Positions 27,035 through 36,906 of a DNA stretch of 64,000 nucleotides are shown here, in pieces. The stretch comes from Winogradskyella marina. Lineage in GTDB: Bacteria; Bacteroidota; Bacteroidia; Flavobacteriales; Flavobacteriaceae. The stretch spans positions 1-64,000 of the forward strand of contig NZ_JADOET010000003.1 in NCBI RefSeq assembly GCF_015645385.1, read 5' to 3'. The position numbers and the translations under genes are program-made. The notes beneath the pieces were generated by a model. The model worked only from the letters and a program-made list of their open reading frames with translations, ran no database searches and was not told the DNA's origin. Each line of letters begins with the position of its first letter. Within the stretch, counting starts at the first letter, position 1.

Positions 27035-27167
27035 CCTATCTACTGATAGGCAGGCAGTCGATACTTGATAATTACCACTGTAATGTCAGGTTGAGCGCAG
27101 TCGAAACCTATTATATTAATCAGTACTATAATATCAAATGGAGCGCCTATCTGCCAACAAGCAAGCA
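27035..27167 (+). repeat. cluster of one intact and two decayed dispersed elements
   Basis: 27085-27109 is an intact copy: GTCA, arm GGTT, loop GAGCGCAGTCGA, arm AACC. 27035-27065 keeps the insert-type hairpin CCTATC/GATAGG and GGCAGTCGA. 27141-27167 keeps GAGCGCCTATCTGCC. They fill the gap behind the DASS gene; nothing else is seen in 27001-27185. Confidence 0.75.
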
Positions 27168-27185
27168 ATTAAACCCTAATTCAAC

Positions 27186-27218
27186 AAAAAAGAGGCAACC
27201 TTATCAAAGTCACCTCTT
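27186..27218 (-). terminator. terminator of the two-component operon
   Basis: On the minus strand AAGAGG pairs with CCTCTT and is followed by T6, downstream of the regulator gene that ends at 27300. Confidence 0.65.
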
Positions 27219-27299
27219 ATCACCAGACACACTATATATAGTATCCCCTACAATATTATAATTAAGTTTAGACTGGCTTTTTTTATGTCTGAAGCAATT

Positions 27300-27965
27300 C
27301 TAAATCAAACCTAAATCCTTAGAAATAGCCACAAGATGAATAGCATTATTAGCCTTAAACTGCACTCGAAGTTTATTTAATCGCTTTTCAATAGTGCTCA
27401 AACTACTTGGCATAATACCTTGAGACTTTAAGCTGCTACTAATCTCATCTTGAGAACGGCCTTGCGATAACATTTTTAATAAGGTAACATCATAGTCATC
27501 AATTTCTAACTGAGACTTTGGCTGCAATGCTTTTTTGACTTGTGGAGACACATAAGTTAAACCCTTAGAAACAGATTGTATGGCATCTGCTAATTCCATA
27601 GAACCGTTACGATCCTTACAAACGTAGGCATTAACCTTATGCGTTTTAACCAAACTACGTATTTTCTGAAGTTGATCTTTCATAGAATATACGATAATCG
27701 GCAAATCCGGAAACTCTGCTCTAATCATGGCTATAAGCGATTCTCCTGTCTCTAAGTGAGTAGTTCTATGATCTTTCTTAAAAGACAAGTCTGTAATTAA
27801 CAAATCAAAATTAGTGTTTTCTAAATCTGCTTTTTTAAGTTTCAAGTACGCTTCATCACAATATTGAGAAGACGTTATAGTCGCTACATGTAACCCCTTT
27901 AGTACTGTAGCAATACTTGCGAGAATAGCATCATGGTCGTCATTAATTAATACATTTTTAAACAT
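27300..27965 (-). CDS. NarL/LuxR-type response regulator
   Basis: A 221-aa protein: receiver domain (acidic pair Asp9-Asp10, phospho-acceptor in LLITDLSF at about residue 58, conserved Lys in VCKD) and a C-terminal helix-turn-helix (about 155-215; DEISSSLKSQGIMPSSLSTIEKRLNKLR) that is a somewhat diverged LuxR type. It is encoded 2 bp after the kinase at 27968-29605 and must be its partner. Output genes unknown. Confidence 0.88.
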   Translation of the reverse strand: MFKNVLINDDHDAILASIATVLKGLHVATITSSQYCDEAYLKLKKADLENTNFDLLITDLSFKKDHRTTHLETGESLIAMIRAEFPDLPIIVYSMKDQLQKIRSLVKTHKVNAYVCKDRNGSMELADAIQSVSKGLTYVSPQVKKALQPKSQLEIDDYDVTLLKMLSQGRSQDEISSSLKSQGIMPSSLSTIEKRLNKLRVQFKANNAIHLVAISKDLGLI

Positions 27966-27967
27966 TA

Positions 27968-29605
27968 CTAAACAGTGATTTTAGATTTAAACCCTTGGTT
28001 TGGTTCCGATTCAAAAGTAATAGTTCCATTAATAGCTTCAATACGGTTTTCCGTATTCTGAAGTCCAGAACCCTTTTTTAACACAGTTCCTATACCATTA
28101 TCACTATAACTTACATGAATTTTTTTATGCGTTTTATTAAATACAATAACAACAATAGACGCCTCACTATGCTTTCGCATATTAATTAACAATTCTTGCA
28201 ACACCTTATATAGCGTTGTTTTTCTGAGTTCTGAAACACTATCCCAAGTCATATTAGAAAGCCCTTTAACAATGATGTTGGTCTCCGCATCATTAAAACT
28301 TTCAAGCAATTCTTCTACATTAAAAATAAATGGGCGATCACTATTAATAAGATCGTGTTCTTTTGAAATATCGCGTGTTTTATGATATAATGAATGTAGT
28401 TCTGATTTTAAATCTTCACCTATATGATCCTGATGTTCTAACTTGGTCATCACATGAAATAAATCATTCGCCACCTCATCATGAATACGTTTAGAAATGC
28501 GATGTTCGGTTTCATAAACTTCTAACAAGGTTTCTTTTTTATGCTTAAATCGCTGATAAATATGAATAAATACAATCACAAGAACTATAAATACAAACAC
28601 AATGACAATACGCTCTTTTAACTTCTTTGCATCTTGTAATTCGGCTTCTTTTTTAGACACATCGTACCGAATCATCGCGTATTTGTTTGTCGCCTCTTGT
28701 TCTACCTTTTGCAAACTATCATTCAAGCGTTTAAATGACCGAGCATAATGATCATCACTTATCGCTGTGAGTAAACCAAGCGCTCGGTTTTTATAAGACG
28801 CAGAACCTAAGTTTTTAGCAAAATTTAATGCTTTTAAAGCATACTGTTTGGATTGAAACGTATCACCTACACTATTAAAATGTTCTGCCAAATGAGCATG
28901 ACTAATAAATAGTTTTGAACTGTCTTGCTTTAGTTCCCTCAACGCTAAGGACTTCTTAAGAAGCGGTAACCCTGTAGAATCATTTTTAAGAAGTACTCCT
29001 AAATTATCCAAAATCATGGCATGGGTCAGCGTATCTTTTATTCGTGGTATTAAATGAAATGCTTTTAATAATTCCGTTTTAGCACTAATTGTATCCTTAT
29101 AGTTTTTATGTACAATTGAGATGTTATTATAAACAATAGCACTATCTGCAGTGGTTTTTGCCATTTTCAAGGTCTCATTGTAAAGTTCAAGAGCTTTCTC
29201 TTTATTCCGCTCTTCATTATAAAGGATTCCCAATAAATTATAGAAACTCTTCCGTGTGCCTAATACAAAAGGAGTAGGCTCTATACCATCTATAATCTTA
29301 AGACCTTTAACAGCAGAGTCTTCACTGCTATCATAAGCACCTTGCTTAAGTTTGATACTTGCCAAATAATACAAATAATAAATAGTTTCATTTGTATTGT
29401 CTGTAGCTACAGCTTTTTTATAATGTATTTTAAAAAAGTCCTCAGCTTTAAATAAGTCTTCGGCATTCTGTGGTTGTAACACTAAATTAGAATAATGCGA
29501 AATGCTATCAAGATATGTTTGTCCAAAAGCCTTCTTTTGCGATACCAATAGAAATAAGCCGATATAAAACCAAAAAAAGAGGAACGAAGTAGATATTAAT
29601 TTCAT
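27968..29605 (-). CDS. TPR-containing sensor histidine kinase (HisKA_3 type)
   Basis: A 545-aa protein. Signal peptide (to about residue 29), periplasmic TPR-like helices (about 60-300), one membrane helix at about 332-350, dimerisation helix with phospho-acceptor His375 in RISKRIHDEVANDL, and a HATPase domain with an N-box NMRKHSEA and G-box DNGIG and GLQNTENRIEA. A NarX/DesK-like kinase that pairs with the downstream NarL regulator. The ligand of the TPR sensor is unknown. Confidence 0.9.
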   Translation of the reverse strand: MKLISTSFLFFWFYIGLFLLVSQKKAFGQTYLDSISHYSNLVLQPQNAEDLFKAEDFFKIHYKKAVATDNTNETIYYLYYLASIKLKQGAYDSSEDSAVKGLKIIDGIEPTPFVLGTRKSFYNLLGILYNEERNKEKALELYNETLKMAKTTADSAIVYNNISIVHKNYKDTISAKTELLKAFHLIPRIKDTLTHAMILDNLGVLLKNDSTGLPLLKKSLALRELKQDSSKLFISHAHLAEHFNSVGDTFQSKQYALKALNFAKNLGSASYKNRALGLLTAISDDHYARSFKRLNDSLQKVEQEATNKYAMIRYDVSKKEAELQDAKKLKERIVIVFVFIVLVIVFIHIYQRFKHKKETLLEVYETEHRISKRIHDEVANDLFHVMTKLEHQDHIGEDLKSELHSLYHKTRDISKEHDLINSDRPFIFNVEELLESFNDAETNIIVKGLSNMTWDSVSELRKTTLYKVLQELLINMRKHSEASIVVIVFNKTHKKIHVSYSDNGIGTVLKKGSGLQNTENRIEAINGTITFESEPNQGFKSKITV

Positions 29606-29854
29606 TCCTCTAAAATACTAAGATTTTAATTATTTCTACCTAATAATGAAACCGTAACCAAACCTAATAGTTCCAAGTCTATGCAATCGGTTAAACACAA
29701 ATCATTCCCCAACAACGTATACCTATATCTATCGGATTAATTTAAAAACCACTACAAAAATAGCATTTCGTCGGATTTTTTTGCGTTTTATAGATGTTTA
29801 TTCGAAATTTATTCTATATTAGCGCCATAATTATTTCATTCAACCCCAAATCTG

Positions 29855-32800
29855 ATGAAAAAAATTACGCTGGTCTTTTATCTTTTATGTATCGTTCTTA
29901 CGTCTAGTTATGCGCAGCAGATAGATATTGTAGAAGCTACGAAAAGTGGCCTATTAAATTGGTCGCTGTTAGACAATTACAACCATAACAGCGCTTTTAT
30001 AAGTAATAACGGCTATATAAGTATGTATCATCCCGTTAATACAAACAGTTCTATGGCATATAGACCTCATAACGATATTCTAACCATAAGCTCAGTAGAT
30101 CACGATACTACAGACAACATTAATTTCACCACAAACACACCCTCCATATTATGGGGAAATAACGGTGCTCAGTTAAATACAATAGCATCACCTGTTACGA
30201 TTAACTTAAGTGCTGACATTAATTCAGATATCACAACACCTGTTTCATATACTGCTCTTCAACGCATTTGGAAATTTGTTCAGCTTAGTGAAGAGTCACC
30301 AACATTACGGCTTTCAATCCCACAAGAAGCCATTAATAACACCGCCACTAATGGTGACTATTATATGCTTATATCTGATTCAGACAACTTCGATTCTAAT
30401 CTCGAATTCAAAACTCTAAGGTTAAATGACGATAATAATTTAGAAACAGAATTCAATGTTTTAGATACAACCTATATCACATTTGTTTTTTCGCCTGTTA
30501 TAACGGCTGAACGCTCTATTTATTTCAACGGTTCTAACAGTTATATTGATATGCAAAATACTTTAGATTTAAATCCAGATGGTTTTACAATCTCTGCTTG
30601 GATAAAACACAACTCAGACAATTCAAATAACGCTTCTATACTTTCTAAACGAGATATTGCATTTACTAAAGGTTACGACTTAACGCTTACAAACACCAAT
30701 ACTATTAACATTAATTGGAAAAATGAAAGCAGTCAATCGCTCACCTCCTACACTAGTATTCCTGCGAATCAATGGCATCATATTGCTGTTACATACAACG
30801 GCGCTGTCGTATCAATTTACATTGATGGTGTTTTAGATAATACTTCCGAAGTCACAGCTCCCATTGCCACAGATGCATCATTTTTTATCGCAGCTGCAGG
30901 AAAAAACACACCAGTACAACATTTTAAAGGCCATATAGATGAAGTTCGTATTTGGAGCACCTTCTTAACCGAAGACCAATTGCGTTTTATAATGAATCAA
31001 GAAATTGCTAATGACTCAGGACAAGTTATCGGGAAAGAGTTACCGATTTCACTGACTAAAAACGAAATTAACTCATTGCCTTGGTCAGATTTAGCAGCGT
31101 ACTATCCGATGACCAATTTCACCTATAAAAGCACCATTGATGCTTCTGGAAAGAATAATAATGGACTCCTGAAACAAATACTTACGCTCGACAAAGAAAC
31201 AGCTCCACTACCATACAAATCAAAACAAAATGGTGACTGGGATAATAATACAACATGGTCTTTTGGTAATTTACAATACATACCTGGTTCAACATCTATT
31301 GTAGACTCGAATAAAACTATAGATTGGAATATTGTAAGAACAGTGCACAATGTAACCCTAGATAATTCGCTTCTACCAGCACAAAAAGACAATAACAGAA
31401 CTATTCTTGGCTTATATGTTGATGATAATGAGTTAAAACTTACTGGTGAAACCACATCCAATTCTGGAAACGGTCTAACCATAACACATTATTTAGGTCT
31501 TACTGGAAAAATAGATTTAGATGGAGAATCCCAACTCATTCAAACCTTAGATAGCGATTTAGACGTCATTTCTAACGGAAAAATTGAGCGCGATCAACAA
31601 GGAACAGCAGATACCTATACGTATAATTACTGGTCGTCACCTGTAAAACGTATAAATTCAGAATCCAATAATTTTAGGATTATGGATGTTCTAAAAGATG
31701 GCAACAATCCTAATGAGCCAACAGAGATAAACTTTTCATCTTCCGGTTATAATGGAGCTGCGACCCAACCTATTAAAATTGCAGATTATTGGATTTGGAA
31801 ATACAGTACCATAGCAAGTAATAATTATGCCGCATGGCAACACATTAGACGAACAGGTACTATTTTACCAGGTGAAGGTTTTACGATGAAAGGCCCTGGA
31901 ACTGGTTCTGTGTCAACACCTCAAAATTATGTATTCTCTGGTCAACCTAATAATGGAGATATCAACCTTCCATTACTTGCCAATAGCGATTATTTAGTTG
32001 GAAATCCTTATCCATCAGCAATAGATGCTTTACAGTTTATTAAAGATAATGGTCCAGATGTTGCCACTAATACAGCACCATTAATCAGTGGAACATTGTA
32101 TTTCTGGAATCATTGGGGAGGAGGTTCTCATACGTCACAAGATTATGAAGGTGGTTATGCCACTTACAATTTTTCTGGAGCTGTAGCGGCTGCATATAAA
32201 GGCAATAATTTCACAAGTTTAGATACAGACGGTGAGCCTACAAAAAAACCAAAACGTTATATTCCTGTTGGTCAAGCCTTTTTTGTTAATGGACATAATG
32301 CAGGCACTATTAATTTTAATAACGGTCAACGCGTGTTTAAAAAAGAAGGAGACCCTTCCGTTTTTATGCGAAGTGCGAATAACACAACAAGCAACAATAA
32401 TACTGCTACCGAAACTGAAGATACAAGAATGAAATTCAGAATTGGTTTTAATTCTGTAAATACTATTCGTCGTCAATTACTATTAACTATAGACGAGCAT
32501 ACAACCACAGGAATTGATTGGGCTTATGATGGCGAAATTAATGAGGAACAAATAGATGATATGTTCTGGCTTATTAATGATGAAGCCTATATAATTCAGG
32601 CTAGTAATGAGGCTGAAACATCGTCTAGTTATCCAATAGGTATCAAAACGAATACTAATGGTATAAATACGATAATGATTGATGCTTTAGAGAATGTTCC
32701 TAGTGACATTAATGTCTATTTACATGATAATGCACTAGGCATTTATCACAACTTACGAACAAGCAATTACGATGTTTACTTAACTGAAGGTGACTATCTC

Positions 32801-33103
32801 AACCGTTTTGCAATTACATTCGGGATACAAGAAGACTTAGGTATTGAAGATCAAACTGCGAAGTCTATAGATGTTCTCTATTCTAATTCCATCGAAAAGA
32901 TTGTGATTGTCAATCCGCATCAAATCAAAATAACCGCAATGAATGTGTATAACATGTTAGGACAATCTGTAACCACGTTTAGTTCGATTGAACAACAAAA
33001 TTATTCAGAATATAACATAAAGAATTTAAGTACCGGGACCTATATTGTTAAATTACAAACAGATACAGGATTACTGGTAACCAAGAAAATATTAGTTGAT
33101 TAG
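29855..33103 (+). CDS. LamG-domain protein secreted by the type IX system
   Basis: A 1082-aa exported protein: signal peptide MKKITLVFYLLCIVLTSSYA, an N-terminal beta-rich region, a LamG/concanavalin-like domain at about 222-375 (RSIYFNGSNSYIDM, FTISAWIKH, HIDEVRIW), a long beta-sandwich middle, and a C-terminal T9SS type A sorting domain (about 1010-1082; YNMLGQSV, LSTGTYIVKLQT, TKKILVD). It should be carried across the outer membrane by the type IX machinery and attached to the surface. Adhesive or glycan-binding role is likely from LamG. Its promoter lies in 29606-29854, shared divergently with the kinase operon. Confidence 0.9.
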   Translation: MKKITLVFYLLCIVLTSSYAQQIDIVEATKSGLLNWSLLDNYNHNSAFISNNGYISMYHPVNTNSSMAYRPHNDILTISSVDHDTTDNINFTTNTPSILWGNNGAQLNTIASPVTINLSADINSDITTPVSYTALQRIWKFVQLSEESPTLRLSIPQEAINNTATNGDYYMLISDSDNFDSNLEFKTLRLNDDNNLETEFNVLDTTYITFVFSPVITAERSIYFNGSNSYIDMQNTLDLNPDGFTISAWIKHNSDNSNNASILSKRDIAFTKGYDLTLTNTNTININWKNESSQSLTSYTSIPANQWHHIAVTYNGAVVSIYIDGVLDNTSEVTAPIATDASFFIAAAGKNTPVQHFKGHIDEVRIWSTFLTEDQLRFIMNQEIANDSGQVIGKELPISLTKNEINSLPWSDLAAYYPMTNFTYKSTIDASGKNNNGLLKQILTLDKETAPLPYKSKQNGDWDNNTTWSFGNLQYIPGSTSIVDSNKTIDWNIVRTVHNVTLDNSLLPAQKDNNRTILGLYVDDNELKLTGETTSNSGNGLTITHYLGLTGKIDLDGESQLIQTLDSDLDVISNGKIERDQQGTADTYTYNYWSSPVKRINSESNNFRIMDVLKDGNNPNEPTEINFSSSGYNGAATQPIKIADYWIWKYSTIASNNYAAWQHIRRTGTILPGEGFTMKGPGTGSVSTPQNYVFSGQPNNGDINLPLLANSDYLVGNPYPSAIDALQFIKDNGPDVATNTAPLISGTLYFWNHWGGGSHTSQDYEGGYATYNFSGAVAAAYKGNNFTSLDTDGEPTKKPKRYIPVGQAFFVNGHNAGTINFNNGQRVFKKEGDPSVFMRSANNTTSNNNTATETEDTRMKFRIGFNSVNTIRRQLLLTIDEHTTTGIDWAYDGEINEEQIDDMFWLINDEAYIIQASNEAETSSSYPIGIKTNTNGINTIMIDALENVPSDINVYLHDNALGIYHNLRTSNYDVYLTEGDYLNRFAITFGIQEDLGIEDQTAKSIDVLYSNSIEKIVIVNPHQIKITAMNVYNMLGQSVTTFSSIEQQNYSEYNIKNLSTGTYIVKLQTDTGLLVTKKILVD

Positions 33104-33129
33104 ATTAATTGTTTTTAGTTAGTGATTAG

Positions 33130-33165
33130 AAAGTCTCAGTTGGTAAAAGCTGAGGCTTTCTTTAT
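33130..33165 (+). terminator. terminator after the LamG gene
   Basis: AAAGTCTCAG pairs with CTGAGGCTTT around TTGGTAAAAG, followed by a short T-rich stretch, 27 bp past the stop. Confidence 0.65.
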
Positions 33166-33348
33166 TGGTTCAAACAAAAGAAAACCGGTTATTAAGAGAT
33201 AAAGTTATTGGTAGCACTTAGGATATGATAAAATTACTTTTAAACATTAAATAATCTTTAAAATATTAACTTTCTTATGTTTTGCGTAAAGCCTAACGAA
33301 TCAATAACAAAATAACTTAATTCCTTAGCAATTCATTACTGCAATAAA

Positions 33349-34734
33349 TTAATTCTTCAAAACGTCCAAAAGCGCATCAAAATCTAACTTTTGCTGTTCA
33401 CCTGAAGCCATATTTTTTAATGTGAATACTTCAGACTTTAATTCTTCTTCACCCATAATTACAACAAACGGAATATGACGTCGGTTCGCATAATTCATTT
33501 GTTTTTTCATCTGCTTACCTGAAACAGCTGCATCTGGAAATAACTCTGCCTTTACATTGGCACGTCTTAATTTAGTTACAGCACCCAAACTAAATAGGGC
33601 TTCTTCCTCTCCAAAATTAATAAAGAGTACTTTAGTAGAATCTGCTATGGTTGATGGAAACAAATCCAATTCCTCTAACACCAAATAGATGCGATCTAAA
33701 CCAAAACTAATACCAACTCCACTCATATCTTTAAGTCCGAAAATCCCAGTAAGATCATCGTAACGACCTCCTCCGCCAATGGACCCCATTTTCACACCTT
33801 CTGGTGCAGACACTTCAAAAATAGCACCTGTATAATAGTTTAAACCTCTTGCTAACGTCACATCTAATTGAAGTGTTGCTGTTTTTAGTTTTAAGTTAGA
33901 AATAGCAGTATTAATAAATTCGAGTTCTTCAATACCTTTTAATCCAATTTCTGATGTACTTAAAATAGATTTCAAACTCTCTATTTGATTGCCGAAATCT
34001 CCTTTTAAGCTGAATAACGGTTGAAGCTTAGAAATCCCATCTTCAGAAATGCCTTTACCTCGCATTTCTTCTTTGACCTTCTCCTCTCCTATCTTATCTA
34101 ACTTATCTAAGGCCACAGTAAAGTCGATGAGCTTATCTTGTGCTCCAATAACTTCGGCAATACCTGATAATATTTTACGATTATTGATTTTAATGGTAAC
34201 ACCTTCTAATTGTAATGCTGAAAAAACAGCATCATACAATTGCACGAATTCTACTTCTTGAAACAAGGATTTAGAACCTACGACATCAGCATCACATTGA
34301 AAAAACTCTCTAAAACGGCCTTTTTGTGGACGGTCTGCACGCCAAACAGGTTGAATTTGATAACGTTTAAATGGGAATTCAATATCATTTTGGTGTTGCA
34401 CCACGTAACGCGCAAAAGGCACTGTGAGATCATAGCGAAGTGCTTTTTCTGAGATTTTAGGTGTCATTACACTTTCAGATTTTGCATTATAATCATCATC
34501 TGAAATTTTCTTCAAAAACTCTCCACTGTTCAAAATCTTAAAAATCAAGCGATCTCCTTCATCTCCATATTTTCCCATTAAAGTATCTGAGTTTTCAAAG
34601 CTTGGTGTTTCAATAGGTTGAAATCCAAAAATTTGAAACTGTTCCTTTATCGTTTCCATAATATAAGAACGCTTTGCAACTTCGGTTGCGTTAAAATCTC
34701 TTGTACCTTTTGGGATGCTTGGTTTTTGTGCCAT
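33349..34734 (-). CDS. hisS: histidyl-tRNA synthetase
   Basis: A class II aminoacyl-tRNA synthetase charging tRNA-His. Seen: PKGTRDF near the N-terminus, class II motif 2 RYQIQPVWRADRPQKGRFREF, the HisRS signature LARGLNYYTG and motif 3 GGGRYDDLTG/GISFGLDRIYL, then the anticodon-binding domain. I start at the ATG at 34734 (MAQKPSIPKGTRDF, the usual family start; 461 aa). The frame is open for 20 more codons, but that stretch is made of two small palindromic repeats, so it is leader rather than protein. Confidence 0.95.
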   Translation of the reverse strand: MAQKPSIPKGTRDFNATEVAKRSYIMETIKEQFQIFGFQPIETPSFENSDTLMGKYGDEGDRLIFKILNSGEFLKKISDDDYNAKSESVMTPKISEKALRYDLTVPFARYVVQHQNDIEFPFKRYQIQPVWRADRPQKGRFREFFQCDADVVGSKSLFQEVEFVQLYDAVFSALQLEGVTIKINNRKILSGIAEVIGAQDKLIDFTVALDKLDKIGEEKVKEEMRGKGISEDGISKLQPLFSLKGDFGNQIESLKSILSTSEIGLKGIEELEFINTAISNLKLKTATLQLDVTLARGLNYYTGAIFEVSAPEGVKMGSIGGGGRYDDLTGIFGLKDMSGVGISFGLDRIYLVLEELDLFPSTIADSTKVLFINFGEEEALFSLGAVTKLRRANVKAELFPDAAVSGKQMKKQMNYANRRHIPFVVIMGEEELKSEVFTLKNMASGEQQKLDFDALLDVLKN

Positions 34735-34739
34735 ATTAT

Positions 34740-34815
34740 TTCCTACGAAAGTAGGAATCTCTTTAAATGAAACTTTATTTTTTTGCTCTGTCATTTCGAG
34801 CGTAGCCGAGAAATC
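34740..34815. repeat. two palindromic elements in the hisS leader
   Basis: 34740-34757 is TTCCTAC-GAAA-GTAGGAA, a 7-bp stem with a GAAA tetraloop. 34790-34815 is a dispersed-family copy: GTC, arm ATTTC, loop GAGCGTAGCCGA, arm GAAAT. Both sit directly before the hisS ATG on its 5' side. Confidence 0.75.
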
Positions 34816-34975
34816 TCATTATTTATATCAGATACACCTCAACTTCACTTACTATTGCATCACAAAAATATTATAATTTTTAGAGGTCTTACTAAGATAA
34901 TTCAATTTTATAGTAACTTTATGCTGTTTAAGTCGTCATATACATTAAACAACCCAACTAACGCAGATAAAATCT

Positions 34976-36217
34976 ATGTTTTCATTAGCTAAAGAGAATA
35001 TCAGAATTGCTTTCGATTCTATACGAAGTCAACTATTACGAACCATTCTAACGGTTTTAATAATTGCAATTGGTATTATGGCTTTAGTTGGCATATTGAG
35101 TGGTGTTTCTGCATTAGAAAATACAATTTCTAGCAATTTCTCTTCTATGGGATCTAACACCTTTAATTTTCAGCGTTATGAATTTACAGCGCAACGCCAA
35201 AGTAGTAGAGAACGTCAGAAAATAAATCCTGTTATTAATTATAGAGATGTAAAGGATTTTGAAGACACCTATAATTTTCCGTTTACTAAAGTGGCTGTTT
35301 CTTTTTATGGGACATCTACTGCGGAAGTAAAATATGAAAACAAAAAAACAGATCCGGAAGTTGCTGTACTTGGTGCCAACGAATATTTTATTGAGAATTC
35401 AGGTTTAGAAATTGAATTCGGACGATCCTTAAATGTGTTTGATGTTGAGAATAGTAATACGGTTTGTGTTATTGGAAGCGATTTGCAAAAGGCCTTATTT
35501 CCTGTTGAAAACCCTGTTGGCAAAACCATCAGCATTAGAGGCTCTAAGTTTAAGGTTATCGGTGTGTTGAAAGAAAAAGGGTCTACGTTTGGGAATAATC
35601 AAGATTTAAGGGTGATTTTACCCATTCAGAAAGCGCGATCTATATTTACTAACGCTAATATTAATTATAGTTTAAGTGTAAAAGTAGATAAGAGCGATAT
35701 GTTAGAAGCTGCTCAAGATGATGCTATTCTTACGTTTCGAAATATTAGAGGTCTCAATCCTATTGAAAAGAACGATTTTGGAATTGAGCGTAGTGATGAT
35801 TTACTTAATCAGGTAGCACAACAGACAGCAGCGCTTTATGTCGCTGCTTGGATTATTAGTATCATTACTATTTTTGGATCTACTATTGCTTTAATGAATA
35901 TTATGTTGGTTTCCGTTAGCGAACGCACCAGAGAAATTGGGGTCAGAAAAGCACTTGGTGCCAAAAGCAAAACCATCGCCTTTCAGTTTTTTATGGAAAC
36001 CATAATTATTGGTCAACTTGGTGGCATTTTAGGAATTATCCTAGGAATTTTAATAGGTTTAGCGGTAGCCAATGGATTTGAACTGGACTTTTCTACTCCT
36101 TGGGTAGCAATGATTTGGGCTACAAGTATAGCGTTTATTGTGGCTGTCGTTTCCGGATTGTATCCTGCAACAAAAGCAGCTAAGTTAGATCCTATTGAGA
36201 GTTTGCGTTATGAGTAA
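34976..36217 (+). CDS. ABC transporter permease, MacB/FtsX type
   Basis: A 413-aa permease: N-terminal membrane helix (about 20-45, LRTILTVLIIAIGIMALVGIL), a large periplasmic MacB_PCD-like domain (about 50-270), and three C-terminal helices with the family's SVSERTREIGVRKALGAK loop at about 318-335. It would work with a MacB/LolD-like ATPase; none is adjacent, so the ATPase is encoded elsewhere. Possible roles are macrolide or peptide export, or lipoprotein release. Confidence 0.9.
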   Translation: MFSLAKENIRIAFDSIRSQLLRTILTVLIIAIGIMALVGILSGVSALENTISSNFSSMGSNTFNFQRYEFTAQRQSSRERQKINPVINYRDVKDFEDTYNFPFTKVAVSFYGTSTAEVKYENKKTDPEVAVLGANEYFIENSGLEIEFGRSLNVFDVENSNTVCVIGSDLQKALFPVENPVGKTISIRGSKFKVIGVLKEKGSTFGNNQDLRVILPIQKARSIFTNANINYSLSVKVDKSDMLEAAQDDAILTFRNIRGLNPIEKNDFGIERSDDLLNQVAQQTAALYVAAWIISIITIFGSTIALMNIMLVSVSERTREIGVRKALGAKSKTIAFQFFMETIIIGQLGGILGIILGILIGLAVANGFELDFSTPWVAMIWATSIAFIVAVVSGLYPATKAAKLDPIESLRYE

Positions 36218-36301
36218 TAACATTACTGCGACGGAAGAATCTATTAGTAAACCCAAAAGTTAATAGTCTTTTGAACTTCTAACTTCGTACTTCCCACTTT
36301 T

Positions 36302-36775
36302 TCACCCCTTAATCAAGTCAGCAAAATAATTAAACAACTCACCTTTGGTAATATTCGCACCAGTCTGAATCATTTTGAATATATCCATATGTTTATCTTC
36401 CGAATACTCTTTTTTCGCGTTAAAAAACTCAATAGCATCAGATAAGAGGTTATTTCTCAACCATTCAAAGCCTTCTTTTGTTGTAAAATCGACTTCTGGT
36501 ACATCTATTTTTATCGCTATTAAACGCATGCTTTTTTCATTGCATTCAAATAGATGAATTTGCTGAGGTGAAATATGTTCTAGATACTTTACTTTACTTA
36601 AAACACCAAACCAAACTAAATCACTAAACACGTCTAATTCCTGTTCAGCAGCTTCTGGTTTGTTCTTTTTAATATCTTCCCACTCATCACCTGTAATTGA
36701 TTGTGTGGCTAAAAAGTTGATGAATTCTTGGTGTAATTCTTCAAATTGCTCTTTTGTTAATCTTGTGTATTTCAT
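36302..36775 (-). CDS. DUF6495-like conserved protein
   Basis: A 157-aa soluble acidic protein beginning MKYTRLTKEQFEELHQEF, with EELHQEFINFLATQSITGDEW and QELDVFSDLVW as conserved-looking blocks. I recognise it as a small Flavobacteriia family (DUF6495 as I recall it) without known function. Single gene, followed on its own strand by nothing close. Confidence 0.7.
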   Translation of the reverse strand: MKYTRLTKEQFEELHQEFINFLATQSITGDEWEDIKKNKPEAAEQELDVFSDLVWFGVLSKVKYLEHISPQQIHLFECNEKSMRLIAIKIDVPEVDFTTKEGFEWLRNNLLSDAIEFFNAKKEYSEDKHMDIFKMIQTGANITKGELFNYFADLIKG

Positions 36776-36859
36776 TTATGCTGAATTTATTTCAGTATCT
36801 CATTAAATATCATCCTACACGTGATGCGGAATCTATTTAATTTATAATCTTTTTCAAAA

Positions 36860-36884
36860 GCATTTCGACTGCGCTCAATGTGAC
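36860..36884 (-). repeat. dispersed palindromic element
   Basis: Minus strand: GTCA, arm CATT, loop GAGCGCAGTCGA, arm AATG. Lies in the 131-bp gap between the GDPD stop and the DUF6495-like start. Confidence 0.75.
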
Positions 36885-36906
36885 AGATAGAAACACTTCA
36901 ATTTTT

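Noticed and set aside
34735-34794. longer hisS start
   Set aside because: The extra 20 codons consist of two palindromic repeats, and the family start is MAQKPSIPKGTRDF.
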